In this document: piece after piece, positions 9,856 to 18,559 of the stretch
Numbering within the stretch: position 1 is the stretch's first letter
Layout: each line of letters begins with the position of its first letter
Assembly (NCBI GenBank): GCA_017999985.1
Contig: JAGNKU010000006.1
Location: forward strand, 118,276-182,275
From: Phycisphaerae bacterium
GTDB taxonomy: Bacteria; Planctomycetota; Phycisphaerae; UBA1845; Fen-1342
DNA length: 64,000 nt
Reading direction: 5' to 3'
Position numbers and translations under genes: made by a program
The notes under the pieces: generated by a model
What the model was told of the DNA's origin: nothing
The model's input: the letters and a program-made list of their open reading frames with translations, nothing else
Database searches by the model: none

Positions 9856-10668
9856 ATGTTGAGGAACTACCTGTTGGCAGGCAGCATTGGGCTCATTCTG
9901 GCGGGCAGCCTGACCGCCGTGGCGGACACGATCGAGTCGGTCGAAAAGGCCATCATCGAGAAGACCGCCAAGCACACGTCCTTCCAGGGCAAGACCAGCT
10001 CGACCCAGGACATGCTGGCTGGCGAGATGAAGTTCACCTCGAAGGGCGACATGACTTACGAGTTCATGAAGAAGGGCGACAAGTGGCTGTACCGCTCCGA
10101 AGGCCGCACGAAATCCACGACCGTCATGTCCGGCCAGGAGCAGAAGAGCGACAGCACCGTCCTGATGATCTGCGACGGCGAGTTTCTCTACACCCTGACC
10201 GACAACGACGGCCAGAAGATGGCTATGAAGACCCGCGCACCGGATCAAAACATCATGGTCACGAATAAGGCCTACTTCGACAACCTGCGCAAGGACTTCG
10301 ACCTCAAGCTGCTGCCCGATGAGACGATCGACGGCAAGTCGACCTGGGTCATCGAAGCCACCAACAAGCAGGCCAAGTCGATGCCCGCCGGCACGCTCAC
10401 GACGATGCTGAACTACTTCGACAAGGACAGCGGACTCACCATCCGGACGATCGGCAAGGATTCAACCGGCAAGACGGTCATGACTACGAACACGACCGAT
10501 ATCAAGATCAATCCGACCATCGCCGCGGACCGGTTCGTGTTCAAGGCCCCCGAGGGCGTGCAGATCATGGACGTGACGCAGCAGGCGTCCGCCGCCGGCG
10601 AGCCGAAGGCGGCCTCCGATCAGCAGACCACGGAGCAGCAGCAGGAAACCGAGAAGAAAGAGAAGTAA
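9856..10668 (+). CDS. LolA-like secreted protein (paralogue of 13213-13998)
   Basis: 270 aa with a Sec signal peptide (residues 1-24, LLAGSIGLILAGSLTAVA). TATGAGGAG lies about 9 bases before the ATG. The mature part resembles outer-membrane lipoprotein carrier / DUF2092-type beta folds: alternating beta-strand segments, FLYTLTDNDGQK and a final VFKAPEGVQIMDVT. The C-terminal 30 residues are Gln/Glu/Lys-rich and low-complexity. A paralogue lies 2.5 kb downstream, sharing the (F)KAPEGV-(I)D ending. Likely a periplasmic lipid or lipoprotein handling role by fold only; true LolA function is not shown. Confidence 0.65.
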   Translation: MLRNYLLAGSIGLILAGSLTAVADTIESVEKAIIEKTAKHTSFQGKTSSTQDMLAGEMKFTSKGDMTYEFMKKGDKWLYRSEGRTKSTTVMSGQEQKSDSTVLMICDGEFLYTLTDNDGQKMAMKTRAPDQNIMVTNKAYFDNLRKDFDLKLLPDETIDGKSTWVIEATNKQAKSMPAGTLTTMLNYFDKDSGLTIRTIGKDSTGKTVMTTNTTDIKINPTIAADRFVFKAPEGVQIMDVTQQASAAGEPKAASDQQTTEQQQETEKKEK

Positions 10669-10737
10669 CAACCGCCAGCTCCCGTCCTCCCTGCCACTCA
10701 GGGAACGGCCGAGGGAGGGTGAAGCGACCAAACCGCG

Positions 10738-10775
10738 CGCCCCGTCCCATCACCGCACGTGAACGGGACGGGGCG
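10738..10775. terminator. Strong GC hairpin between convergent genes
   Basis: 10738-10748 (CGCCCCGTCCC) pairs perfectly over 11 bp with 10765-10775 around a 16-base loop. It lies between the convergent LolA-like gene and the minus-strand operon, so it could terminate both. The T-run on the plus side is weak (TGTTC). Confidence 0.5.
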
Positions 10776-10816
10776 TGTTCGTGATTCTGAGTCAACTCCC
10801 GCCACCATGCCCCTGT

Positions 10817-11248
10817 TCACCGCATGAGCGCCACGAGCATGAACGCCGCCGCCACCGCCACGGCGCTGAGCACCAGCCCCGCCACCGCCTGCGCCCGCCG
10901 GCGGCGCGCGCGTACCCGCACCCACGTCTCCAGGATCGTCGCCACCTGCCCCGCCGCACCCGCGTCCGCCGGCTGCGCGAATTCGATCGCGACGCCCGCC
11001 CCCCGCCAGCGCTCCACCGCCAGCGCATCCTCCCACAACAGCGCCAGAAAATCCGCCAGCCCCGCGAACACCACCCGCCGGTACTGCCCAGCCCGTAGCC
11101 CGTCCTCCACCTCGTCCACATCCCGCGGCGCGTGCCAGCCGGCATCCGTCACCCCGCGTGCCCGCAGGTAGTCCTCCACGAGCGCCCCCGCAGTGCTGCC
11201 CCGCTCGCACACCACCGCCACGCCGCTCGCCGCCCGCGTCTCGCTCAT
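10817..11248 (-). CDS. Small membrane-anchored protein, unknown function
   Basis: 143 aa. Its ATG overlaps the TGA of the CPBP protease gene as ATGA, so it is probably translationally coupled. An N-terminal alpha/beta globular part (VAVVCERG, RRVVFAGLADFLALL) precedes a basic segment (RVRARRRRAQ) and one C-terminal transmembrane helix (GLVLSAVAVAAAFMLVALM), giving a tail-anchored look. No family recognised. Last gene of the acyltransferase-CPBP operon. Confidence 0.6.
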   Translation of the reverse strand: MSETRAASGVAVVCERGSTAGALVEDYLRARGVTDAGWHAPRDVDEVEDGLRAGQYRRVVFAGLADFLALLWEDALAVERWRGAGVAIEFAQPADAGAAGQVATILETWVRVRARRRRAQAVAGLVLSAVAVAAAFMLVALMR

Positions 11249-12039
11249 CGCACACCACCGTAGACCAGCCACATGTTCACGGTCAGCAACACCAGCGCAG
11301 CGATGCCCACCGCACCGGCGTACGGAAAAATGCTCGCCCCCACCAGCCACGCCGGCCCCGTGTACCGCACAACCGGCCGCACCGCCATCAGCACCAGCAC
11401 CCCCCCCGCGTGCACGCCGAACGACAGCCACACATTGCCCGTCCAGTAAAACGCCGCACACAGCAGCGCCCCCAGCGCCACGTGCCCCGGAAACGTCCAG
11501 TATCGCTTCACGCTCCGCACGTAGTGCGCCGCGGCGAAGATCACCGTGCCGGTGGGCAGCGCCACCCAGGCGCCGAACGCCTCCAGCAGCCCCGCGAGCA
11601 GCATGGCGCGAAACAGCAGCTCCTCCACGAGCGCAATCAGCACGGCCGTCAGCGGCACGCCCGCCCACCGCCGCGCCAAACGCCCGATTGCATGCCGCAT
11701 GCGGAAATGCACGTTGCACGTCAGCATCCAGGCCAGGTACAGCAGCGCGAGATACAGAATCGCCGCCGCCGCCCCGTGCAGCGCCGCGCGCGGCGCCGGG
11801 CCCAATGGGAAAAACTGTGCGTAGTACGCCCACGGCGATTGCCCGCGCACCAGTGGATAACCCAACAGCGCCACCACGAACGCCACGTTGGTCACGAGCC
11901 GGTTAAGCCCGCGGAGCGAACGCGGCAGGTCCGGCGCCCCCAGCCGCAATTGCAGCGGCAGCCCCGCCACGCGCAGCAGCACCGACTGCCCCACCCACAT
12001 CAGCACCGGCACCAGCAGCAAGGCTCCGAGTGCAAGCAT
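11245..12039 (-). CDS. CPBP-family intramembrane metalloprotease
   Basis: 264 aa, about seven or eight hydrophobic segments. I used the ATG at 12039 because membrane segments start directly there (MLALGALLLVPVLMW). The CPBP/CAAX-Rce1 signature is present: VEELLFRAMLL (EExxxR type), then FAAAHY and SFGVHAG supplying the conserved His residues. Family members cleave prenylated or other membrane proteins or act in bacteriocin tolerance; the substrate is unknown. Four bases after the acyltransferase stop and overlapping the next gene, so one operon. Confidence 0.75.
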   Translation of the reverse strand: MLALGALLLVPVLMWVGQSVLLRVAGLPLQLRLGAPDLPRSLRGLNRLVTNVAFVVALLGYPLVRGQSPWAYYAQFFPLGPAPRAALHGAAAAILYLALLYLAWMLTCNVHFRMRHAIGRLARRWAGVPLTAVLIALVEELLFRAMLLAGLLEAFGAWVALPTGTVIFAAAHYVRSVKRYWTFPGHVALGALLCAAFYWTGNVWLSFGVHAGGVLVLMAVRPVVRYTGPAWLVGASIFPYAGAVGIAALVLLTVNMWLVYGGVR

Positions 12040-12043
12040 CGCG

Positions 12044-13042
12044 TTATGTCGCTCCTGCCAGCGCCGGAGCCTGCCCCCACGGCCGCATGTACCGCGTGTC
12101 GCCTTGCAGCGCCCGCGTCCAGCGCTTGTCGCCCCACAAGTACCAGAGCGCCGGCTGCGCGCGGACGAACCGCTCGAACTCTGTCGCAAACCACTGCATC
12201 TGTTCCGCGATCACCGCTTGCCGCGCCGCGCGCCCCGGCCCCGCCGCCGACCCGTCATACGGCCCGCGCACCAAGAGCCGCTGCCGCGCCCCGCAGGTCT
12301 CCGCCGTCAGCATGAACACCGGCGCCCGCGTCCGCAGCGCCAACACCGCCGGCCCCGCCGGGAGGTAGATCTCCCGCTCGCAGAACCGCACCGGCGTGCC
12401 GTCGTCGCGCTTCTGCGGCAGATCCGGCGTAATGAACAACGTCTCGCCGGCCCGCAGTGCCGCCGCCATGCGCGCGAGCCGCCCCAGGGCCCCGCCCGCG
12501 TCCGCCGGCTCGGAGATCCACCGCACGCCGCTCGCCCGGTACCAGCGCTCCTTGGCGACCCGTCGCCGGGCGTCCTTGGAATAACGCAGATAGATGGTGA
12601 GCGGGACTTCCTGGTTCAGTCGCGCGAGATTCAGCAGATAGTTCGCGATGTGCGGCCCCACGAGGATCGCTCCGCGCCCGCCCGCCGCCGCGTCGCGCAG
12701 TCGATTCACCGATTCATCCAGCTCGACACGCTCCGCCACCAGTTCCGCCAGTGCTGGGCACATCTGCCCGCCGCGCGAGCGGTCGGCGTAGCGCCACGCG
12801 TGCAGCGCGCCCGCGAAGTGCGCGCCCAACTGCGCGAAATACGCCCGGTGCGTCTCCGGCGAGTACAGCCCCACCGCCCGCATGTTCCCCGCCACCTGCC
12901 GCCCCACCACCGGCAGCCGCGGCCCCCACGCCGCCAGCCGGCTCATGAACCGGTCCGCCGCGCGCGCCGACAGCCGCGGGGCCGCCCACAGAGCGGCGTC
13001 CGTCACCCGTGCCGTCAGCCAATGTCGCGCTTCCCGCAGCAC
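12044..13042 (-). CDS. LpxL/HtrB-type acyltransferase family protein with altered motif
   Basis: 332 aa. GTG 13042 preferred: GGAGG lies seven bases upstream. The layout fits lipid A / lysophospholipid acyltransferases: a hydrophobic N-terminal helix, AILVGPHIANYLLNLARL at the H-x4-D/E position, then TIYLRYSK, LFITPDLPQKRDDGTPVRF and the C-terminal LWYLWGDKRW. In the catalytic block His is kept, but the acidic residue expected five places on is Leu (HIANYL), so catalysis may be lost or altered. First gene of the operon with the CPBP protease. Confidence 0.7.
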   Translation of the reverse strand: MLREARHWLTARVTDAALWAAPRLSARAADRFMSRLAAWGPRLPVVGRQVAGNMRAVGLYSPETHRAYFAQLGAHFAGALHAWRYADRSRGGQMCPALAELVAERVELDESVNRLRDAAAGGRGAILVGPHIANYLLNLARLNQEVPLTIYLRYSKDARRRVAKERWYRASGVRWISEPADAGGALGRLARMAAALRAGETLFITPDLPQKRDDGTPVRFCEREIYLPAGPAVLALRTRAPVFMLTAETCGARQRLLVRGPYDGSAAGPGRAARQAVIAEQMQWFATEFERFVRAQPALWYLWGDKRWTRALQGDTRYMRPWGQAPALAGAT

Positions 13043-13212
13043 GCCGCGCCTCCGCCAGCGGCCACGATCATGTCGCGGGCCACCGGTTTTCGCCAGCGGA
13101 CCCACGCCGGCAATTGGCTTCGCACCCGACCACAGCTAGAATGCCCCCGGTCGAGCCACCTCCGCCCACAGGCGTGTCGCGGCGCAGGCGGCGAACCCCA
13201 CGGAGCACACCC

Positions 13213-13998
13213 ATGAAGAACTGGCTGACGTTGACGGTGCTGGCAGGCTGCCTGTTCGGTTTCACGACGGCCGCTCTCGCGGAGGATGATCTCGAAGCCG
13301 TGCAACGTCGCATCATCGAGGCCTGGCGCAAGCACAAGTCCCTGACCGCCAACATCGTCATGTCCAGCCGGCTGCAACTGGGCGAAAGCGTCGTCGACGG
13401 CATGGGCACGGGCACCTACGAGTTTCTCAAGCAGGGCGACAAACTGCTCTCGCGCCTGGAGATCCGCAGCACGCTCGTCCAGAAGCAGGGCACCGAGGAG
13501 CGCAAAATCGAGCAAGCCATGACCTCGATCAGCGACGGCGACATCGCCCACACCATCAGCGAGATGGGCGCCGAGAAGACCGTCATCAAGACGAAGGTCG
13601 AGCCGCGCCAGAGCGGCGACCCGCAACGGGTCTTTGAGTTCCTGGCCCGCGACAGCGGCCTGCGCCTGATGCCCGAGGACACCCTCGACGGCCGCAAGCT
13701 GTATGTCATCGAGGTCACCCCGCGGCGCACCGCCCCCCTCCAGCCGGTGAAGCAACTGCTCTCGTTCGACCAGGAGTCCGGCTTTCTCATGCGGATCGTC
13801 GGCCTCGGCGCCGACGACACGCCCCAGGCCAGCATGACCTACAAGGACGTCAAGATCGACGAACACATCGACCCCGACCACTTCAAGTTCCAGGCCCCCG
13901 AGGGCGTCGAGATCATCGACGAGACCGGCGCCACGCCGCCCGCGTCCGGCCCGGCGTCGGCCCCCGCAGCGCAGCCGTCCAGCGCGGCCAAGCCGTAG
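13213..13998 (+). CDS. LolA-like secreted protein (paralogue of 9856-10668)
   Basis: 261 aa from ATG 13213 (GGAG eight bases before). Signal peptide WLTLTVLAGCLFGFTTAALA. The mature part has the same plan as the paralogue: an AVQRRIIEAWRKHKSLTANI helix, long beta segments, a PEDTLDGRKLYVIEV region, and FKFQAPEGVEIIDET near the end, then a Pro/Ala-rich tail. The pair brackets the acyltransferase-CPBP operon, which hints at a shared envelope-lipid task, but this is positional inference. Confidence 0.65.
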   Translation: MKNWLTLTVLAGCLFGFTTAALAEDDLEAVQRRIIEAWRKHKSLTANIVMSSRLQLGESVVDGMGTGTYEFLKQGDKLLSRLEIRSTLVQKQGTEERKIEQAMTSISDGDIAHTISEMGAEKTVIKTKVEPRQSGDPQRVFEFLARDSGLRLMPEDTLDGRKLYVIEVTPRRTAPLQPVKQLLSFDQESGFLMRIVGLGADDTPQASMTYKDVKIDEHIDPDHFKFQAPEGVEIIDETGATPPASGPASAPAAQPSSAAKP

Positions 13999-14181
13999 CG
14001 CCGCGCACCGTCCGCCCAAACAAGCAGGGCGGCGCCGAGCTGGAAACCCGACGCCGCCCAGTCGCGTAGGAACGCGCGAAACGAGAGAGGAATTCTCACA
14101 CACCTGGGGGACGATTCGCCGCCGGTGCGCGGGTCGAGCGAAGCTGAGGCGGCGTGTCCCGATACCTGCGAGGCAGCGTGC

Positions 14182-14985
14182 CTACACGCCGCTGGCCACA
14201 ATCTGCCCGGCGCCGTCCTTCTCCGCGATCTGACGCACGGCGTCGTACGCCGCCTGGATCCGGGCCTTGGCCAGCTCCACTTCCGCGGTCACGGGGCAGC
14301 ACGTCTTCATCTCGCCGACCTTGTACTCGCAGGTCTTGCCCTCGGCCTTGGCCAGCTCCTTGCCCTCACCCTTGCTGCTGCACGCCGAGGCCGACTTCGC
14401 GCAGGTGTACTCCTTGCCGTCGACGACCTTGGTCATCGTCACCTTCTCGGACGCTGTGCGCGCCGCGGTCGCCGCCTGCTCCGCCGTCGCCTGGTCCGCG
14501 AATACGTACGCCGCCACCTGGTACTTCACCTTGTCGCCGCTGTCCTTGGCCAGCGCCGCCGCCGCGTTCGGGCACGCCACGCACTTGCCCTGGACCGCGT
14601 AACGCACCGTCGTCATGGTCGTGAGGTGCTCATTGAGCACCGTCTCGTACGCCTTGAGAGCCTCGGCCTTGTCCGTGTACTCCTTCTCGGCGACGACATA
14701 GCGAATGTCCGCATCCTTGCCGGCGGCCAGCTCGCTGGCCTCCTTGGGACAACACACGGTCTTGTCGCCGACCTTGTACGCCATCTTCGGCATGCACGCC
14801 GCGAGTGCCTTGTCCGCGCACTGCGCCCCGTCTTTCGCGTAAGCCGCCTTGTCCTTGCTGCACATCGCGCTCTTGCCGTCGCTCTGCGCGGTGGCTTCGC
14901 CCTTCGCGCCGCACTGCGCCAGCGCCATCGAAGCCAGCCCCAGACCCGTCACCACCGCCAACGTCGATCGCATCCAAGCTTTCAT
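14182..14985 (-). CDS. Secreted Cys-pair repeat protein, unknown function
   Basis: 267 aa. AGGAGT precedes the ATG by six bases; signal peptide STLAVVTGLGLASMALA. The mature protein is Lys/Ala-rich with regularly placed Cys, including Cys pairs (VCCP, KCVACPNAAAA, TCCPVTAEVELAKA). Repeating blocks of the form KVG-(D/E)K-x-CCP followed by ELA and then an aromatic strand (RYVVAEKEY, KYQVAAYVF) suggest two or three diverged copies of a domain of about 80 residues, each with a Cys pair that could bind metal or heme or form disulfides. No named family recognised. Confidence 0.65.
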   Translation of the reverse strand: MKAWMRSTLAVVTGLGLASMALAQCGAKGEATAQSDGKSAMCSKDKAAYAKDGAQCADKALAACMPKMAYKVGDKTVCCPKEASELAAGKDADIRYVVAEKEYTDKAEALKAYETVLNEHLTTMTTVRYAVQGKCVACPNAAAALAKDSGDKVKYQVAAYVFADQATAEQAATAARTASEKVTMTKVVDGKEYTCAKSASACSSKGEGKELAKAEGKTCEYKVGEMKTCCPVTAEVELAKARIQAAYDAVRQIAEKDGAGQIVASGV

Positions 14986-15333
14986 CGCTCACTCCTGTCT
15001 TTGCCAATGTTCCTGTGATTAGGCCCGACCGTGCCCTCCACCGCGCCCACACGCGGCCCGGTCTGTCTTTGCAAGCCTGCGCCGGCCCGGCTCCTGCCCG
15101 CCAGCATTACGATATAGTATCATTTCGATTCTATTTGTCAACCCCCCGGCAACCCACTCGGGTGGCCCCGTTCCCGGCGCTCTTTCCAGCCTGCCCCGAC
15201 CGGCGTTTGCGCATTTCAGGACACTCAAGACATGCATAGCGGTTGTGCCCGCTTTGGGCGCCCCCCCGCTGCCGCTACACTCCTGTGCCGTCGAATTGCC
15301 GTTTCCGATCAATGATCGAGTCTGGAGGAAGCG
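14986..15333. other. Divergent intergenic region with AT-rich promoter island
   Basis: 348 bases between divergent genes. The only AT-rich island, 15106-15140, holds the minus-strand promoter candidate. AGGAAG at 15327 belongs to the plus-strand gene. Nothing else recognised. Confidence 0.5.
15111..15141 (-). promoter_or_regulatory. Sigma70-like promoter for the Cys-pair protein gene
   Basis: On the minus strand TTGACA (15141-15136) is followed by an AT-rich stretch with overlapping -10 candidates TACTAT (16-base spacer) and TATATC (19-base spacer). It would give a leader of roughly 120 bases before ATG 14985. Confidence 0.5.
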
Positions 15334-16320
15334 ATGCGCCAAAGCCTGCTTGCCCTGCTGGTCGTGCAACTGGTCACCCCGTCCGCGTGGGCCTGGGGCG
15401 CGCACGTACACCGCACAATCACCGCGCTGGCGCTCGATGGGCTGCCCGCCGACGCACCCGCCTGGTTGCGTGAGCCGGCCGCCCGCCGACGCATCGCCTT
15501 CGCATGCAATCAACCCGACCGCTGGCGCGGCTGGAACTCCCCCGTGCTCAAGCACGAGAACGATCCTGAGCACTACCTCGACGCTGAGCTGCTTGACCAG
15601 TTCGGCTTGACGCTCGACTCGATACCGAAGCTGCGCTACGAGTACCTCCGCGTCATGGCAGCCGCCAAACAAGCGCACCCGGAGCGCATCGCGCCCTACG
15701 ACGCGGCGAAAGACCCCGCCCGGACGCACGAGTGGCCCGGCTTCGTCCTGCACGCCGTCGCCGAGCACTACGCCCGGCTGCAGGCCGCATTCCAGCAAGT
15801 CCGCATTCTCGAGCGGCTCAACGATCCCGCCCGCCAACTCCAGCTCGATGAGGCCCGCGGCATCGCGATCTACCACCTTGGCCAGTTGAGCCACTTCGTC
15901 GCCGACATCGCGCAGCCGCTGCATACGACGAAGCACTACAACGGCTGGGTGGGCGAGAATCCCGCCGGCTACAAATGGCGCGAGAACTTCCACGCGTACA
16001 TCGACGAGGACTGGGCCGCGCAGCACCACCTCAACGCCGACCAGTTCCGCGCACACGTCAAGTACGGCGTCGAAGTGCAAGCCGCCGATCCGTGGAACGA
16101 CGTGCGCACCTACTTCCAGCGCTCGTTCGCGCAGCTGGAGCCGCTCTACACGCTCGAACGCGACGGTCAGCTCGACGGCCCCGCCGGCGAAGCGCTGCTC
16201 ATGGGCCAGATGGGCGACGCGGCGTCGACGCTCTCCGCACTGATCTCGGCCGCATACACCAGCAGCGCCCCGACCGACAAACAGGTCGAGTCGTGGACCC
16301 ATTACGAGGGTGCGCCGTAG
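15334..16320 (+). CDS. Exported P1-nuclease / zinc phospholipase C-like hydrolase
   Basis: 328 aa. GGAGGAAG seven bases before ATG; signal peptide LLALLVVQLVTPSAWA. The mature protein starts WGAHVHRTIT, the N-terminal Trp-plus-His pattern that ligates zinc in the S1/P1 nuclease and zinc phospholipase C superfamily. Near residue 190, YHLGQLSHFVADIAQPLHTT supplies the HxxxD...PxH zinc ligands. Rest is helical, as expected. Probably a periplasmic phosphodiesterase; nuclease versus phospholipase cannot be decided. Monocistronic. Confidence 0.75.
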   Translation: MRQSLLALLVVQLVTPSAWAWGAHVHRTITALALDGLPADAPAWLREPAARRRIAFACNQPDRWRGWNSPVLKHENDPEHYLDAELLDQFGLTLDSIPKLRYEYLRVMAAAKQAHPERIAPYDAAKDPARTHEWPGFVLHAVAEHYARLQAAFQQVRILERLNDPARQLQLDEARGIAIYHLGQLSHFVADIAQPLHTTKHYNGWVGENPAGYKWRENFHAYIDEDWAAQHHLNADQFRAHVKYGVEVQAADPWNDVRTYFQRSFAQLEPLYTLERDGQLDGPAGEALLMGQMGDAASTLSALISAAYTSSAPTDKQVESWTHYEGAP

Positions 16321-16384
16321 TAACCGCACGCCCACCAACCGCAAACGTCGCCGATCGCGCAAAACGGTGGACGCGCACTGTGCG

Positions 16385-16915
16385 TCAGTTACGGTTCTGC
16401 AGCTGCCCGCGCGCCGCGGCCTGAACCGCCCGGCGTTTCTCTGCCGGTGGTCCGACTGCCCATTCGATCCCTGCCGCAACGAGGCCTGCACCTAACCCGA
16501 CCGCCGCGATGACGATCGCCGCGAGAAACCAGGGGCCGAGGTCGTGGGCGTACGACCATTCGGGAGCCAACGTCACGGCCAGCGCAAGACCGAACAGGGC
16601 GAGCTGCACTGTGATGTTAACAGCCAGTGAAAAGAAGAGCAGTCGCTTCGTGCAGCGGCGGTATCTATCTGTCTTGGGGCGCCGAAAACGGGCGTATTGC
16701 TCCACCAGCAGGTGTCCACGTGCGAACTCGCGCCCACATTCTGGGCATCGTCCATCTGGCAGACCCCGCAGCGCATATCCACATTGGAGGCAGTAGACCG
16801 GGTACTCGTCGTCTGGGAAGCACGCAGGGTCAACCTGCGTGCCACGCGGTATGACGCCAAGCCATCTCGCGATTGGTCCGCGCGCCTGTCGCATAAGACC
16901 CAACATGCCTGGCAT
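16385..16915 (-). CDS. Zinc-ribbon two-helix membrane protein
   Basis: 176 aa from ATG 16915 (a GTG at 16957 would add 14 residues). A zinc ribbon, CLQCGYALRGLPDGRCPECG, is followed by a basic region and two transmembrane helices (LLFFSLAVNITVQLALFGLA and WFLAAIVIAAVGLGAGLVAA). Ribbon-plus-helices proteins of this sort are very common in Planctomycetota and have no assigned function. Confidence 0.65.
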   Translation of the reverse strand: MPGMLGLMRQARGPIARWLGVIPRGTQVDPACFPDDEYPVYCLQCGYALRGLPDGRCPECGREFARGHLLVEQYARFRRPKTDRYRRCTKRLLFFSLAVNITVQLALFGLALAVTLAPEWSYAHDLGPWFLAAIVIAAVGLGAGLVAAGIEWAVGPPAEKRRAVQAAARGQLQNRN

Positions 16916-16963
16916 GTCTGACCGTCCAGAGCGTCGGGACCCAAACGACGTGCCCACCCGCGC

Positions 16964-17347
16964 TCAATCCGCCGGCGTGTAGCCCTGCTTGCGCAGCTCG
17001 CGCAGGATGTCCGGCGGCGAGAAGGCCGGGCCCTTCAGCACCTTGCCGCCTGCGTCGCGCCCACCGTTCTTGGACATGTTCGACCGGTGCACCTCGGCGA
17101 AGACTGGCTCCAGGTCGACGCCCATCTCGACCGCGGTCCCGTACGTGACGACGAGGATGTCCGCCAGCGCATCGACCATTTCGACGAAGTTGCTCTGGTC
17201 GGCCGCCTCGAGGAACTCCGCTGCCTCGCTCACAATCAGCCGTGCCCGCCGCATGCGGTCCTTCGGCGTCGGCATCGTCGGCGACGCAGCGCGCGGCAGG
17301 TCGTACTTGGTATGAAAGTCGTGCACCAGCTTCTGTTCAGGGCCCAT
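16964..17347 (-). CDS. MazG-like / PRA-PH-type NTP pyrophosphohydrolase
   Basis: 127 aa. The all-alpha NTP pyrophosphatase signature is clear: SEAAEFLEA, then VEMVDALADILVVTYG, giving the ExxE...ExxD metal-binding set, and an HRSNMSKNGG tail typical of the Cof-like/MazG-like group. Probably hydrolyses non-canonical or excess NTPs. Not obviously in an operon with its neighbours. Confidence 0.8.
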   Translation of the reverse strand: MGPEQKLVHDFHTKYDLPRAASPTMPTPKDRMRRARLIVSEAAEFLEAADQSNFVEMVDALADILVVTYGTAVEMGVDLEPVFAEVHRSNMSKNGGRDAGGKVLKGPAFSPPDILRELRKQGYTPAD

Positions 17348-17390
17348 CGAGATTCCTCTGCGCCAGTGGTGCGGCGCGGTTTGCCATCTA

Positions 17391-17483
17391 GCCCCCTCCC
17401 GCTTTCAGGGGAGGGAAGGGAGGGGGTGAGACGCCAACCGCCTCAACCCTCCCCCGGCCCCTCCCTGCGAGGGAGGGGAGTGT
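17391..17483. repeat. G/C-rich palindromic intergenic repeat, copy 1
   Basis: Two hairpins: 17392-17400 pairs with 17418-17426 (9 bp), and 17458-17465 pairs with 17471-17478 (8 bp, loop TGCGA). The stretch 17444-17483 (CAACCCTCCCCC ... GGGGAGTGT) recurs at 27579-27620. It looks like a dispersed REP-type element; it could also act as a terminator or attenuator. Confidence 0.6.
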
Positions 17484-17494
17484 GAACGGGTATT

Positions 17495-18559
17495 CTACGG
17501 CAGGTTCGTCAGCAGCGTCACGAACGGATTGATATCGCCGAACGACGGGTAGTTGCCGTCGCCGTCGATGTCGCCATTCGCCGGCGGGCAGCCGACATAC
17601 GTGGCTTCCCACACGGGATAGTTCGCCAGATACAGCACGAACGGGTTGATGTCGCCAAAGCCCACCGTGCCGTCGCAATCCAGGTCGCCCACCGCACTCT
17701 GCACCGTGCCGCGCAGCACGAATACGAGATCCTGCTGATAGTGCGCCGGGCCCGGGTCCTTCAACAGGTTGAATACGCCACCCGAGCTGTTCATCGCCTG
17801 CAGCGCGTTCGCCCCCGGCTTCTGCACCGCGCCCGGCACTACGATCGGCGGCACCCACGGACCCGAGGCAGTGCCCGGCCCGCTCGCCTGCCAGATCAGG
17901 TAGTGCGTCCCCGCGGCCGCCACGTACGGCGTGTCCAGCGTGACGATGCACTGCTGCACGCGCCGATTGCAGTTGGCCGGGTCGCTGTCGTCCGGCTTGT
18001 AAACCATCGTCATCGTGTTCGCCGGCGTGTAGGGCATCAGCGCCGGCACCGTGCCGCCGAGCGGATTCTCCGTCTGCAGCCGCAGCTTGACCGTGTCAAT
18101 GTTCGGCGTGGTGGCGTTCGTGCGATACATGTAGAAGACGACCTGGTCAATCGTCCACGTCTTGCCGGCGGGCACGACGAAATCGTCCGCCACGGTGTTC
18201 GGTATGGTCGCGACGCAGTTGAACCCCGCCGCCTGCAGTCCGAGCGTGGTCTGCACTTCGGAGGCATCCCTTCCCGAGCAGGCACCGCCAACCAGTGTCA
18301 GCATGAACGGGTCGTCCGGGTCGCCGCTGTTGCTGTAGATGGATGGACTACGGTCCATCGCCGGTAGCCACGTGTCGTCGTCCTCGTCGGCCACTGGCTC
18401 CACCGCATCGGCCGGATCGTCAAACCGGGCGACATCCGCGGCCGGCTGCTCGGCGGGCGCAGCGTCCTCGACCAGCCCCACACCCAGGCACAACGCCAGC
18501 AGCGCGACCATCAGCCCGCTGCCCACCCAAAGACGCGACCCCATCCGATGATGCTTCAT
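17495..18559 (-). CDS. Exported protein with dockerin-like C-terminus
   Basis: 354 aa; AGGGAGAG six bases before ATG 18559. Signal peptide GLMVALLALCLGVGLV. The central 200 residues look like a beta-sandwich (DDFVVPAGKTWTIDQVVFYM; PAGTHYLIW-type strands), a pattern common in exported planctomycete proteins. The C-terminus has GDLDCDGTVGFGDINPFVLY and GDIDGDGNYPSFGDINPF, closely matching the tail of the 7176-9299 protein. Two proteins sharing this tail implies a common anchoring or sorting partner, by inference. Confidence 0.8.
   Translation of the reverse strand: MKHHRMGSRLWVGSGLMVALLALCLGVGLVEDAAPAEQPAADVARFDDPADAVEPVADEDDDTWLPAMDRSPSIYSNSGDPDDPFMLTLVGGACSGRDASEVQTTLGLQAAGFNCVATIPNTVADDFVVPAGKTWTIDQVVFYMYRTNATTPNIDTVKLRLQTENPLGGTVPALMPYTPANTMTMVYKPDDSDPANCNRRVQQCIVTLDTPYVAAAGTHYLIWQASGPGTASGPWVPPIVVPGAVQKPGANALQAMNSSGGVFNLLKDPGPAHYQQDLVFVLRGTVQSAVGDLDCDGTVGFGDINPFVLYLANYPVWEATYVGCPPANGDIDGDGNYPSFGDINPFVTLLTNLP

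Noticed and set aside
11158-13216. Long plus-strand frames opposite the acyltransferase and CPBP genes
   Set aside because: Arg/Pro/His-rich composition typical of antisense GC-rich DNA.
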